A stretch of DNA of 64,000 nt from Flavobacterium psychrophilum (GCA_945872245.1 CAMBZB010000004.1:1-64000), one strand, 5' to 3'; positions 28,033-37,514 are shown, numbered from the stretch's first letter. Program-made: numbers and translations. Notes: generated by a model not told the origin, from the sequence alone.

Positions 28033-29109
28033 ATGATTTCGAGAACTATGGATTTTACAAAATACAAAGACGATTTTACAACTGAAGCCACAAAAATGGG
28101 CTTGTCGAAAAATAATATCCAACATTGTCTGAATTATGCCGAAGTGTTGCTTTCGAATAACGTTCCAGTAATTTACAATCCCTTGCATCTTTCCGAACTT
28201 TTGGGCTACAAAAAAGAATTCCTCAAAAAAGCGGCATTGCATACCTCCTATTTCTATCGTGATTTTGAAATTACCAAAAAAAACGGCAAGAAAAGATCCA
28301 TTTCTGAACCACTTCCCAGTTTAAAGGAAATTCAAATCTGGATTCTTAAAAATATTCTCGAAAAAGTGCCCGTAAGTTCTTATGCCAAGGCCTATAAAGC
28401 CAAAACAAGCCTTATGGAAAACCTGAAATTCCATAAAAACCAACCCAAAGTATTCACGCTTGATTTGGAAAACTTCTTCCCATCCCTAAAAATGGAACTA
28501 GTCGAAAAAGTATTTCTTGAATTGGGTTATTCTAAAATGGTTTCCAATTTGTTGGCAAAACTTTGCACCAGAGACCGATCTTTGCCACAAGGCGCGCCAA
28601 CTAGTCCATATCTTTCGAACCTTATTTTCAAAGAGGCTGATACCGTAATTGCCGATTATTGCAAACAACGAAAAATCAGGTACACCCGTTATGCCGATGA
28701 CTTGAGTTTTTCTGGCGATTTCGATGAAAAGGAACTCCTTGAAAAAGTCAGAGAAACTGTCGAAAACCTGAATCTTCGCATCAACGAAAGCAAAACAAAA
28801 CTAATGACGCCCAACAGAAGACAGACCGTTACCGGAATTGTGGTCAATCATAAACCCCAGGTAGTTTTTCATAAACGCAACACATTGCGACAGGTAATGT
28901 ATTATATCAAGAAATTTGGCTTAGACGAACACCGGGTCTATAAGGAAATCCGTCAGGCCAATTATCTGGAACATTTGTTGGGGAAAATAAATTTCGTTTT
29001 GCAAATAAACCCGGAAGACGAAGAATTTGCCGCATATAAAAAAATGCTGATTGACCTCAAAAAGAAACAAGACTCGAAAGTCAAAAAGCCATTGCTAGTA
29101 TTGGTTTAA
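28033..29109 (+). CDS. Retron-type reverse transcriptase
   Basis: This 358-residue reverse transcriptase would make msDNA from the upstream RNA. Palm motifs are visible: the first catalytic Asp at about 144 in TLDLENFFPS, QGAPTSPYLSN at about 186-196, and YADD at about 220-223 followed by LSFSG. Retron hallmarks are a region X variant of NAxxH (NLKFH, about 130-134) and VTG in region Y (about 266-268). There is no maturase or HNH domain as in group II introns. An in-frame ATG at 28048 gives MDFTKYKDD and may be the true start. No recognised effector gene is fused or adjacent: a 39-residue ORF lies upstream and a terminator follows. Confidence 0.88.
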   Translation: MISRTMDFTKYKDDFTTEATKMGLSKNNIQHCLNYAEVLLSNNVPVIYNPLHLSELLGYKKEFLKKAALHTSYFYRDFEITKKNGKKRSISEPLPSLKEIQIWILKNILEKVPVSSYAKAYKAKTSLMENLKFHKNQPKVFTLDLENFFPSLKMELVEKVFLELGYSKMVSNLLAKLCTRDRSLPQGAPTSPYLSNLIFKEADTVIADYCKQRKIRYTRYADDLSFSGDFDEKELLEKVRETVENLNLRINESKTKLMTPNRRQTVTGIVVNHKPQVVFHKRNTLRQVMYYIKKFGLDEHRVYKEIRQANYLEHLLGKINFVLQINPEDEEFAAYKKMLIDLKKKQDSKVKKPLLVLV

Positions 29110-29142
29110 AAAGGAATGACTTTTGTATATAAAGTCACTACT

Positions 29143-29166
29143 AAAAGCCTTATTTCAAGGCTTTTT
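29143..29166 (+). terminator. Terminator of the retron operon
   Basis: AAAAGCCTT (29143-29151) and AAGGCTTTT (29157-29165) form a 9-bp stem with a 5-base loop, followed by further T-rich sequence. It separates the retron from the downstream dnaJ-like gene. Confidence 0.8.
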
Positions 29167-29331
29167 ACTTTTACATAACAATCTGTAATAAAACACTTTA
29201 TTCCTTTTTTGGCAAAGTAAAATTGATTAAATTTGAAGTAAGACTAAGCGGGAATAATTACAGTCCTTTGGACGTTGTAAACAAAATCATAGAACCAATC
29301 GCAACAACAGCAATTTGAAAAACGATGCAAA

Positions 29332-30240
29332 ATGGCATTTATAGACTACTACAAAATATTGGGGATCGATAAAAGCGCAACAGATGCCGAGGTGAAAAAA
29401 GCATACCGAAAACTTGCCCGAAAATACCATCCTGATTTAAATCCCAACAACAAGGAAGCCGAGTTAAAATTCAAGGAAATCAATGAGGCCAACGAAGTCT
29501 TAAGTCATCCCGAAAATCGCAAAAAATACGATCAATATGGCGAAGACTGGAAACATTCCGAAGAATTTGAAAAATCAAGGCGACAACAACAATCTCAAAG
29601 TCGTGGGGGGCAGCCAGGGGGTTTTGCCGGTTTTGGAGGATTCTCGGGTGGCGGAGATTATTCTGATTTTTTCGAGTCCATGTTTGGAGGGCGTTCCACA
29701 GGAGGAAGAAGTCGAACCGCGCAGGCAAAAGGCGGCGATTACAATGCCGAATTGCATTTGGATTTAAAAGATGTTTACACCACCCATAAACGAGCCTTGA
29801 CCATTAATGGCAAAAATATTAGGCTTACCATTCCCGCAGGTGTTGAAAATGGACAGGTCATAAAAATCAGCGGAATGGGAGGAGAAGGCACAAATGGCGG
29901 TCCTAAAGGAGATTTGTATATTACCTTCATCATTGAAAATCGCACCAAATTTAAGCTGGACAAGCACAGCCTTTATTCCACAGTAGATTTGGATTTATAC
30001 AGCGCTATTTTAGGTGGTGAAATAACAGTTGACACTTTTGACGGAAAAGTAAAACTGAAAGTGTTGCCGGGAACCCAAAATGGTACCAAAGTAAAACTAA
30101 AAGGAAAAGGCTTTCCTGTCTATAAAAAAGAGGGCGTGTTTGGCGATTTGTATATTACTTATCAAATCGTAATACCCACAAATCTTAGTGAAAAAGAAAA
30201 AGAATTGTTTGAGGAACTAGCCAATTTAAAAACAGCCTGA
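29332..30240 (+). CDS. DnaJ-type co-chaperone (CbpA class)
   Basis: This 302-residue protein has an N-terminal J domain with the HPD tripeptide at 33-35 that stimulates DnaK. A Gly/Phe-rich linker follows (about 85-125), then two C-terminal substrate-binding domains. It lacks the four CxxCxGxG zinc repeats of true DnaJ, so it belongs to the CbpA/DnaJB class. It works with DnaK in protein folding or stress response. It has its own transcription unit after the retron terminator. Confidence 0.9.
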   Translation: MAFIDYYKILGIDKSATDAEVKKAYRKLARKYHPDLNPNNKEAELKFKEINEANEVLSHPENRKKYDQYGEDWKHSEEFEKSRRQQQSQSRGGQPGGFAGFGGFSGGGDYSDFFESMFGGRSTGGRSRTAQAKGGDYNAELHLDLKDVYTTHKRALTINGKNIRLTIPAGVENGQVIKISGMGGEGTNGGPKGDLYITFIIENRTKFKLDKHSLYSTVDLDLYSAILGGEITVDTFDGKVKLKVLPGTQNGTKVKLKGKGFPVYKKEGVFGDLYITYQIVIPTNLSEKEKELFEELANLKTA

Positions 30241-30305
30241 ATTTTTAAAAAAAATATCCAACTTAATAACTGAAAATCAGAAGATTATTCGTATATTTAC
30301 TTGTG

Positions 30306-30335
30306 ACCACAAGTCACAATACTGTGACTTGTGGT
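30306..30335. repeat. Perfect 13-bp hairpin upstream of mlaE
   Basis: ACCACAAGTCACA and TGTGACTTGTGGT form a perfect 13-bp stem with a 4-base loop between the cbpA-like gene and mlaE. A T-run starts 8 bases later, so it may terminate the upstream transcript. A TATATTTA motif (one base from the -7 consensus) just before it would instead put the hairpin at the 5' end of the mla mRNA. Confidence 0.6.
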
Positions 30336-30373
30336 GGTAGTCCTTTTTTATTAAAAATTAATTCCTTTGTTTG

Positions 30374-31156
30374 ATGGGTACTATTTTTAAAATAATCGAA
30401 TTATTGAAGGCTTTTTTGCTCGATATTGGTGAACTCTCCCAATTTGCCGGTCGTTTTTTTAAAGAAGTTTTTAAACGCCCCTCTGAATTCAGGGAATTAC
30501 TGCGACAATGTTTTTATATGGGAAACCGATCCCTACTTTTGGTTGGTGTAACGGGGTTTATAATCGGATTGGTTTTTGATTTACAATCAAGACCAACATT
30601 ACAAGAATTTGGCGCTGAATCCTGGATGCCCAATATGGTTAGTATTTCTATCATTCGAGAAATAGGACCAATAATCACTGCCCTAATATGTGCGGGACGA
30701 ATCGGTTCCGGAATTGGTGCTGAGTTGGGATCCATGAGAGTGACGGAACAAATTGATGCCATGGAAGTTTCAGGAACAAATCCCTTTAAATATTTAGTGG
30801 TTACCCGAATTTTGGCTACCACCTTTATGCTTCCTATTTTAGTTTTTTTTGGTGATTTTATAGCCATTTACGGTTCTTATTTGGTTGAAAACATTAAAGG
30901 AAATGTATCCTTTTTATTGTATTACAACAAAGTTTTTAACGCCTTGGAATTTGGCGACTTGATACCGGCAACCATTAAAACTTTCTTTTTTGGGTTTGCT
31001 ATCGGCTTGGTGGGTTGTTTCAAAGGATATAATTGTAAAAAAGGGACGGCTGGAGTAGGACTTGCCGCTAATTCTGCCGTAGTTTTCACCTCAATGCTGC
31101 TTTTTATAATTGACTTTGTTGCCGTATTTGTTACTGATATTTTTTATGATTTATAA
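30374..31156 (+). CDS. MlaE-family ABC transporter permease
   Basis: The 260-residue integral membrane protein matches MlaE: an N-terminal amphipathic helix, then SLLLVGVTGFIIGLVF, REIGPIITALICAGRIGSGIGAELG and MRVTEQIDAMEVSGTNP, the coupling region that contacts the ATPase. I start at ATG 30374, ignoring the in-frame TTG at 30371. It is first in an mlaE-mlaF-mlaD operon with spacings of 9 and 8 bases. In Gram-negative bacteria this system moves phospholipids between inner and outer membranes to maintain asymmetry. Confidence 0.92.
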   Translation: MGTIFKIIELLKAFLLDIGELSQFAGRFFKEVFKRPSEFRELLRQCFYMGNRSLLLVGVTGFIIGLVFDLQSRPTLQEFGAESWMPNMVSISIIREIGPIITALICAGRIGSGIGAELGSMRVTEQIDAMEVSGTNPFKYLVVTRILATTFMLPILVFFGDFIAIYGSYLVENIKGNVSFLLYYNKVFNALEFGDLIPATIKTFFFGFAIGLVGCFKGYNCKKGTAGVGLAANSAVVFTSMLLFIIDFVAVFVTDIFYDL

Positions 31157-31165
31157 TAGCTCTCG

Positions 31166-31906
31166 ATGAACAAACAAAAAATTGTCATAGAAATAAAAGA
31201 CCTACAGAAAAGTTATGGCGACAACCATGTTTTGAATGGTTTCAATATGTGTTTGGTCGAAGGAGAGAATTTGGTTATTATGGGAAAATCGGGTTCTGGA
31301 AAATCGGTGATGATAAAATGTTTGATTGGACTCGAAGAATACGATAGTGGGACTATCATAGTAATGGGCAAAGACATTAGCACACTCGAACACGAGGAAT
31401 TGGATGAACTTCGAACCGAAGTTGGATTTCTTTTTCAAGGCAGCGCCCTTTATGATTCGATGACGGTCAGGGAAAATCTGGAATTTCCTTTAAGACGCCA
31501 TACCAAGAAGTTTGGTAGAATAAAGGATACCACGCCAATGGTTATGGAAGCACTTGAAAATGTGGGTTTAGCCCATACCATAAACTTGATGCCCGAAGAA
31601 CTTTCAGGCGGAATGAAACGTAGGATTGCATTAGCTAGAACCTTGATACTCCAACCCAGTATTATTCTTTATGATGAACCCACCACCGGATTAGACCCCA
31701 TAACGGCAAAAGAAATATTGTTGCTGATGATTTCTATCCAAAAAAAATACAATACCTCATCCATTATTATTACCCATGATGTGGATTGTGCAAGAGCGAT
31801 TTCGAATCGAATGATTTTATTAGTGGATGGTATCAATTATGTCGAAGGCACTTTTGAAGAGTTATTAGCTTCAAACGATCCCAAAATACAGGCATTCTTT
31901 AAATAA
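31166..31906 (+). CDS. MlaF-like ABC transporter ATPase
   Basis: This 246-residue ATPase has Walker A GKSGSGKS, Q-loop FLFQGSALYDSMTV, signature LSGGMKRRIALAR, Walker B IILYDEPTTGLDP and the H-loop ITHDVDCA. The LSGGMKRR signature and the GSALYDSMTVREN stretch after the Q-loop are typical of MlaF. It energises the MlaE permease encoded just upstream. No MlaB (STAS) partner is encoded here, as is common in Bacteroidota. Confidence 0.92.
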   Translation: MNKQKIVIEIKDLQKSYGDNHVLNGFNMCLVEGENLVIMGKSGSGKSVMIKCLIGLEEYDSGTIIVMGKDISTLEHEELDELRTEVGFLFQGSALYDSMTVRENLEFPLRRHTKKFGRIKDTTPMVMEALENVGLAHTINLMPEELSGGMKRRIALARTLILQPSIILYDEPTTGLDPITAKEILLLMISIQKKYNTSSIIITHDVDCARAISNRMILLVDGINYVEGTFEELLASNDPKIQAFFK

Positions 31907-31914
31907 GCAATAAA

Positions 31915-32907
31915 ATGGAAAAAACAACCTCACAAAAAATTCGACTTGGTCTTTTTGTAATCATAGGATTATTGATTTTTATCCTTGCCGTTTATTTCAT
32001 TGGCGACAAGCAGAAAATGTTTGGGAAAACAAATCATTTGGAAGCTATTTTCAACAATGTAAATGGATTGCAATTGGGAAATAATGTTCGCTATTCCGGA
32101 ATAAGCGTGGGAACAGTTCGTGGGATTGAGATGATTAATGACACGACCATTCGTGTCGATATGATAATAGATAAAACGATTTTTACTCACATTAAAAAAA
32201 ATGCCATTGCTACAATTGGTTCTGATGGCTTAGTAGGAAACATGATTATTAATATTATCCCAGGAATAGGTGAAGAGGCTTCTGTTCAGCCCGGTGACGA
32301 GATTCGTTCCCGTAATCGCGTGAGTACCGACGATATTTTTAATACACTTAGCAAGACCAATAAAAATGCTGCTACACTCACTGCCAATTTACTTAAAATC
32401 ACCGATAAAATGATGGACGGTAAAGGAACTATGGGTTCCTTAATCAACGATACTTTAATGGCAAGAGACCTCAAAGAAACCATGCGTTATTTAAAACTAA
32501 CGGGAAAAGGAGCCTCTGAAACAGTGCTAAAATTCAATCAACTTATCGAATCTTTAGACAGTAAGGACAATGTTATTGGGGTCATAAAAGATTCGGCTGT
32601 AGCCCAAAAAATAAAAAATATGGTGACCAATTTAGATCAGTCAAGTGTTGGGATTGATAAAGCAATTACGAACCTAAATGCAACCATCAAAAATATTAAA
32701 GACGGAAAAGGCGCTATTAATTATCTTTCTAATGACCCCAAATTAGTCCGAAAAATTGATTCGACAATGACCAATATTAACCAAGCCAGTTTCCGTTTGA
32801 ATGAGAACCTAGAAGCCTTAAAACACAATTTTTTGTTTAGGGGTTATTTTAAAAAATTAGAAAAGGAAAAAGCGAAAGCCGCCCAATTGGGCAAAACTAA
32901 AAAGTAA
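31915..32907 (+). CDS. MlaD/MCE-domain lipid-transport protein
   Basis: This 330-residue protein has one N-terminal membrane helix (about residues 12-27). A single MCE domain follows (about 38-115; VRYSGISVGTVRGIEM), then a long helical C-terminal region rich in TNLDQSS/ATIKNIKDG segments that could form coiled coils across the periplasm. MCE proteins form hexameric lipid-conducting rings attached to MlaEF. It closes the operon; no MlaC or MlaA gene is adjacent. Confidence 0.9.
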   Translation: MEKTTSQKIRLGLFVIIGLLIFILAVYFIGDKQKMFGKTNHLEAIFNNVNGLQLGNNVRYSGISVGTVRGIEMINDTTIRVDMIIDKTIFTHIKKNAIATIGSDGLVGNMIINIIPGIGEEASVQPGDEIRSRNRVSTDDIFNTLSKTNKNAATLTANLLKITDKMMDGKGTMGSLINDTLMARDLKETMRYLKLTGKGASETVLKFNQLIESLDSKDNVIGVIKDSAVAQKIKNMVTNLDQSSVGIDKAITNLNATIKNIKDGKGAINYLSNDPKLVRKIDSTMTNINQASFRLNENLEALKHNFLFRGYFKKLEKEKAKAAQLGKTKK

Positions 32908-33010
32908 CCAATCCTGATTTCTATGCAACCTAATATTTCATGTATTGAAAACTGCTAATAGTTTACGTCAAAATTAAGAATGTTTACTAAAATTTTAAAA
33001 ATATAAAATC

Positions 33011-34045
33011 ATGGTGACAGTAGAAAAACAAGGGATAATTCTGAGTCCCACTAATAGGGAGTTTGAGAATAACGGTGTGTTAAATCCCGGAATTTATCAA
33101 GAAGGAGACACCGTGCATATTTTATACAGAGCGGTACAGAATGGCAATTTATCCACCATTGGATATGCAAAAACCGAAGGGCCTTTAAATATAATAGAAA
33201 GACATGATAAACCTTTGATTATCAGTAATTTTGACTATGAAAAACATGGCGTGGAGGATGCTAGAATCGTTAAGATTGAAGATGTTTATTATATCACCTA
33301 CACAGCTTATGATGGTATCAATGCGATGGGTGCTCTCGCTACTTCAAAAGACTTAATCCATTTTGAAAAGCACGGAATCATCACTCCAAAAATAAATTAT
33401 GCTGAGTATGAGCGTCTGGCTTTGTGCTGTGGCAGTAAACTAAATCCGAAATACCACCACTATTATAGGCTTTTTGACCAGATAGGATTGGGAGATGACG
33501 AATTTAGATTTTTAAGGGACAAAGATTTGACATTTTTTCCAAGAAAAATAAATGGAAAATTCGCCATGTTACACCGGATTTGGCCTGGAATTCAAATTGT
33601 ATATTTTGACCATTGGACAGATTTGACCAAATCATTTTGGGAACATTATATAGAAAACCTCACCGATTACATCGTTCTGGATCCTGAAGGAGTTTTTGAA
33701 GTAAACTACATAGGAGCTGGAGGTCCTCCTATTGAAACAGAATATGGATGGTTGATGATTTATCATGGCGTACAAGAGACGGCAACTGGTGCCATATATC
33801 ACGCCAAAGCCGCTTTACTGCAATTGGACAAGCCTGAAGTCGAAATCTCAAGACTGGACATACCACTCTTCTCCCCTACCAAGCAGTGGGAAATAGAGGG
33901 CGAAGTAAACGATGTGGTCTTCCCGACCGGTCACGCCTTGTTTGGAGAAGATCTTTACATCTATTATGGCGCAGCCGACAAACATACAGCCGTTGCCAAA
34001 ATGAACATCAATGAATTGTTACACGAACTAAGAATTCAGCCCTAA
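33011..34045 (+). CDS. GH130-family glycoside phosphorylase/hydrolase
   Basis: This 344-residue five-bladed beta-propeller enzyme resembles GH130, which acts on beta-mannosides by phosphorolysis or hydrolysis. The GVEDARIVKIEDVYYITYTAYDG block contains the conserved acidic residue after EDxRI, and GAGGPPIETEYGWLMIYHG and TGHALFGEDLYIYYGAADKH are typical. There is no signal peptide, so it acts in the cytoplasm. It lies 12 bases before a glycosyltransferase-4 fusion gene, suggesting they work on the same mannose-containing glycan. The exact specificity is not determinable. Confidence 0.85.
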   Translation: MVTVEKQGIILSPTNREFENNGVLNPGIYQEGDTVHILYRAVQNGNLSTIGYAKTEGPLNIIERHDKPLIISNFDYEKHGVEDARIVKIEDVYYITYTAYDGINAMGALATSKDLIHFEKHGIITPKINYAEYERLALCCGSKLNPKYHHYYRLFDQIGLGDDEFRFLRDKDLTFFPRKINGKFAMLHRIWPGIQIVYFDHWTDLTKSFWEHYIENLTDYIVLDPEGVFEVNYIGAGGPPIETEYGWLMIYHGVQETATGAIYHAKAALLQLDKPEVEISRLDIPLFSPTKQWEIEGEVNDVVFPTGHALFGEDLYIYYGAADKHTAVAKMNINELLHELRIQP

Positions 34046-34057
34046 AAAACAGGTAAT

Positions 34058-36310
34058 ATGAAATATGAAAAAGGAATAAAAATGCTGATTGTGAGTTCTT
34101 ATCCACCTCGAGAGTGTGGTTTGGCCACTTTTTCAAATGACATCGTTAACTCTGTAAAAAAAGTTTTTGGCGATACCCTTCCCATTGAAGTTTGTGCGCT
34201 GCAAAACAGCAAGCAGCAATTTGAATATGGACCCGAGGTAAAATACATCATTACCTCTTCATCTATAGAGGATTATAGGCTGATTGCGGAAAATATAAAT
34301 GAACGAAATGACATCGGATTAGTGTGTATCCAACATGAATTTGGACTTCATGGTGGCGAATATGGCGATTATTTCCTTGCTTTTCTATTGGCACTTAACA
34401 AACCCATAATTACGGTTTTTCACACGGTATTACCGGAACCAGACGAAAAAAGGAAAAAAGTGGTTCAGGCAATAGTTGATTTATCTAATAGAATTGTAGT
34501 GCTAACCAATAAATCAAAGCAGATTTTGACTAGACAATATGGTTGTCAGGAATCAAAAATAAATATGATTCCCCATGGAACACATACCGTGCTTTGGGAA
34601 CAAAAGGAACTATTGAAAGACAAATATCACTATTCGGATAAAATCGTGATGTCCACCTTTGGGCTGATTAGTGAAAACAAAAACATTGAAACCATATTGT
34701 ATGCCTTGCCCGGAATCGTTACCAAACATCCTGAAGTTATTTATATGGTAATTGGAAAAACACATCCTGAAATTATCAAAAGAGAAGGAGAAAAATACCG
34801 CAACAAACTTATCGATATCGTCCAAGAACTCCAATTAGAAAATAATGTCCTGTTTATAAATGAATATCTAGAATTGAAACAATTACTAGAATATTTAACC
34901 TTGTCAGACATTTATTTATTTTCTTCCAAAGACCCCAATCAGGCAGTGAGCGGCACCTTTGCCTATGCCCTTAGTTGTGGTTGCGCCGTTATCTCCACAC
35001 CCATACCACATGCCATGGAAGCCTTGGAAGATGGAAACGGAATATTATTGAAGGCGTTTGACAATCCTCAAGAATTTCAAAAAGCCATACAAGAACTTAT
35101 TGAAAATAAAGAAAAACGAGTTGCAATGGGGAAAAATGCTTATTCCCTCTCCCATTCGACAATATGGGAAAATGTCGCCATCAAATATGGGTTGTTATTT
35201 GGTGAATTAACGAACCGTGAAGAAGATCTAAAATTCAGCTTGCCACCCATAAAACTAGACCATATTAAGGAACTTACCACGGATTACGGAATGCTGCAAT
35301 TTTCAAAATTTAGCGATCCGGATCCTGAGTCGGGATACACCCTCGATGATAATGCGAGAGCATTAATTAATATTGTGATGTATTATTCGCATTATCAAGA
35401 TGAAGAGGTTTTGAAATTGGCGGATATCTATTTGAATTTTATAGAAGAGATTCAACGAGAAGATGGTTTTTTTGACAATTATAAAAATTTCGACCGCCAA
35501 TTAACTTCACAAAATTCAGAAGTAAATCTTGAGGATGCCAATGGCAGAGCACTATGGAGTCTAGGCTACGTCATTTCACACAAAGAAATACTTCCTCTAA
35601 ATTTAGTTTTTAGAGCCGAAAATTGTTGGGAAAAAGCATCCAAAAGAATATACGAGATTACCTCTCCAAGAGCTATCGCGTATACCCTAAAAGGGTTGTA
35701 TTACTACTATTCCGTTCATCCGGAGGAAACAGTTCGGGTATATATTGTGCAACTTGCGGATAAATTATTAGAGCTGTATAACATTAATTCTGAGGAATAT
35801 TGGTGTTGGTATGAAGATTATATGACTTATGTGAACAATGTTCTCCCCGAAGCGATGATGTATAGCTATTTGGCAATAGGGGAACCCAAATATTTAAAAA
35901 TTGCCACCATAACCTTAGATTTTCTTTTATCACACTATTTCATGAAGGGGCAGCTCAAAGTAATATCGAATAGAGGATGGTTCAAAAAGGAAAATGAAAG
36001 AGTGTTTTATGGAGAACAACCTATCGAAGTGTCTACTACAATCATCACTTTAGATTTGTTTTACCAAGTAACTGGAAACGTTAAATATAAAGAACAGCTT
36101 GAAGTGGCTTTTAATTGGTTTTTGGGAAACAATCACCTGAAACAAATTATGTACAACCCCGAAAACGGAGCCTCTTATGACGGATTGGAAGATACTATAA
36201 TTAACATCAACCAAGGAGCCGAATCGACTTTATGTTTTTTTAAAACACTGTTAATCATGAAAAAGTATTCAGAAAAAGCTGTTGAAAAAACAAAGATTTT
36301 GGAGACATGA
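34058..36310 (+). CDS. GT4 glycosyltransferase fused to a C-terminal helical-barrel domain
   Basis: This 750-residue protein has two parts. Residues 1 to about 385 form a GT-B glycosyltransferase of family 4 (SYPPRECGLATFSND at the N-terminus, FHTVLPEPDEK, STFGLISENKNIET, and the nucleotide-sugar-binding FSSKDPNQAVSGTFAYALSCGCAVI). Residues about 400-745 look like an (alpha/alpha)6-barrel domain, with GYTLDDNARALINIV, EDANGRALWSLGY and AYTLKGLYYYY repeats. Such barrels are found in glycan-cleaving or glycan-binding enzymes. Pairing with the GH130 gene suggests synthesis and remodelling of a mannan-like or storage oligosaccharide. The activity of the C-terminal domain is an open question. Confidence 0.8.
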   Translation: MKYEKGIKMLIVSSYPPRECGLATFSNDIVNSVKKVFGDTLPIEVCALQNSKQQFEYGPEVKYIITSSSIEDYRLIAENINERNDIGLVCIQHEFGLHGGEYGDYFLAFLLALNKPIITVFHTVLPEPDEKRKKVVQAIVDLSNRIVVLTNKSKQILTRQYGCQESKINMIPHGTHTVLWEQKELLKDKYHYSDKIVMSTFGLISENKNIETILYALPGIVTKHPEVIYMVIGKTHPEIIKREGEKYRNKLIDIVQELQLENNVLFINEYLELKQLLEYLTLSDIYLFSSKDPNQAVSGTFAYALSCGCAVISTPIPHAMEALEDGNGILLKAFDNPQEFQKAIQELIENKEKRVAMGKNAYSLSHSTIWENVAIKYGLLFGELTNREEDLKFSLPPIKLDHIKELTTDYGMLQFSKFSDPDPESGYTLDDNARALINIVMYYSHYQDEEVLKLADIYLNFIEEIQREDGFFDNYKNFDRQLTSQNSEVNLEDANGRALWSLGYVISHKEILPLNLVFRAENCWEKASKRIYEITSPRAIAYTLKGLYYYYSVHPEETVRVYIVQLADKLLELYNINSEEYWCWYEDYMTYVNNVLPEAMMYSYLAIGEPKYLKIATITLDFLLSHYFMKGQLKVISNRGWFKKENERVFYGEQPIEVSTTIITLDLFYQVTGNVKYKEQLEVAFNWFLGNNHLKQIMYNPENGASYDGLEDTIININQGAESTLCFFKTLLIMKKYSEKAVEKTKILET

Positions 36311-36320
36311 AATCTGCTAT

Positions 36321-37445
36321 TTAAAGACTCTTCAGGGCTTCAATCAATAAATTCAAATCTTCTTTGGTATTTAAATGACTCAAAGAAATCCGTAAACTTG
36401 GTTTTTGTGAATTCTCATTAGAGAGTATCTCCGCCAGAACATGAGAAGGTCTGTTACTGCCAGACTGGCAAGCGCTACCACGGGAAACAGCAATTCCTTT
36501 CATATCTAAATGAAATAAAATCATAGCGGTTTTATCTTCTGAAAAAGGCAATAGCACATTTAAAATAGTGTAAAATCCCTCTTGCGAACCATTTATTTCA
36601 AAAGTCGGAAATTCAATTTGGAATTGGCTAATCAAATAATTTTTTAAATCCAAAATATATCTTCTTTCTCTATCCAAATTAGCAAAGGAAAGCAATAAAG
36701 CCTTTGCCATTCCAGCAATCTGATACACCGCTTCGGTTCCGGGTCGCATCCCTTTTTCTTGTTCGCCACCATAAAATAAAGGTCGCAATCCTGAATTTTT
36801 CTTTATGTACGCAAACCCAACTCCTTTTGGTCCGTGAAATTTATGTGCACTTGCTACCATAAAATCAATGGGCAATGTTTGTAAATCAATTTCGGTTTTC
36901 CCAACGGATTGTACCATGTCCGAATGGAAAAGCGCATGGTGTTGTTGACAAATACGCCCCACTTTACCCAAATCCAACACCGTTCCTATTTCGTTATTGA
37001 CATGCATCAGGCTTACCAAGGTTTTTGTTTCTTGGGAAAGCAAGTCTACTAAATCCGTAATGTCAATTTCGCCATTAGGCTTAACCGCCACATAATCCAC
37101 TTGAATATCAAACTCTTTTTGCAAGGCTTGTACCGTAAATAAAACAGCATGATGCTCTATTTTACAGGTGATAATTCTTTTTACACCCAAATCCTTGACC
37201 GCCGATCGCAGAATCCAGTTATTGGCTTCGGTGCCACAAGAAGTAAAAATAATTTCTTGGGCCGAAGCATTCAACTGCTTGGCGATTGCCTTCCTGGAGA
37301 GCTCTAGAATACTTTTGGCTTTTCGCCCAAAACTGTGTGTTGACGAGGGATTACCATAATCTTCCGATAATACTTTTGTCATTTCCTGTATGACTTCCGG
37401 GCGGAGTTGCGTAGTAGAGGCGTTATCGAGATATACTTTTTTCAT
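36321..37445 (-). CDS. Cysteine desulfurase (NifS/IscS family)
   Basis: This PLP enzyme removes sulfur from cysteine to give alanine and a persulfide for Fe-S clusters or tRNA thiolation. I start at ATG 37445 (MKKVYLDNASTTQLRPEV), giving 374 residues; the longer frame to 37490 has no family support. Motifs are CKIEHHAV, HSDMVQSVGK, the PLP-binding Lys in SAHKFHGPKG, and the active-site Cys in SRGSACQSGS. No iscU or other isc/suf genes are adjacent. Confidence 0.9.
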   Translation of the reverse strand: MKKVYLDNASTTQLRPEVIQEMTKVLSEDYGNPSSTHSFGRKAKSILELSRKAIAKQLNASAQEIIFTSCGTEANNWILRSAVKDLGVKRIITCKIEHHAVLFTVQALQKEFDIQVDYVAVKPNGEIDITDLVDLLSQETKTLVSLMHVNNEIGTVLDLGKVGRICQQHHALFHSDMVQSVGKTEIDLQTLPIDFMVASAHKFHGPKGVGFAYIKKNSGLRPLFYGGEQEKGMRPGTEAVYQIAGMAKALLLSFANLDRERRYILDLKNYLISQFQIEFPTFEINGSQEGFYTILNVLLPFSEDKTAMILFHLDMKGIAVSRGSACQSGSNRPSHVLAEILSNENSQKPSLRISLSHLNTKEDLNLLIEALKSL

Positions 37446-37506
37446 TGGTACAAAGTTATGAAATATGAATTGTGATTTGACTACTGTCAATTGGCATTTT
37501 TTTTAC

Positions 37507-37514
37507 TATTTTTG
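37507..37514 (+). promoter_or_regulatory. Candidate -7 element upstream of the lipoprotein gene
   Basis: TATTTTTG matches TAnnTTTG about 105 bases before the lipoprotein start. No TTG is found at the standard spacing. A short ORF (37532-37615) lies between it and the gene. Confidence 0.3.

Noticed and set aside
28033..29109. Group II intron maturase
   Set aside because: No maturase X or HNH domain and no intron RNA domains V/VI; retron motifs VTG and the NxxxH type fit better.
29332..30240. DnaJ-like gene as retron effector
   Set aside because: A strong terminator separates it from the RT, and CbpA proteins are common housekeeping co-chaperones.
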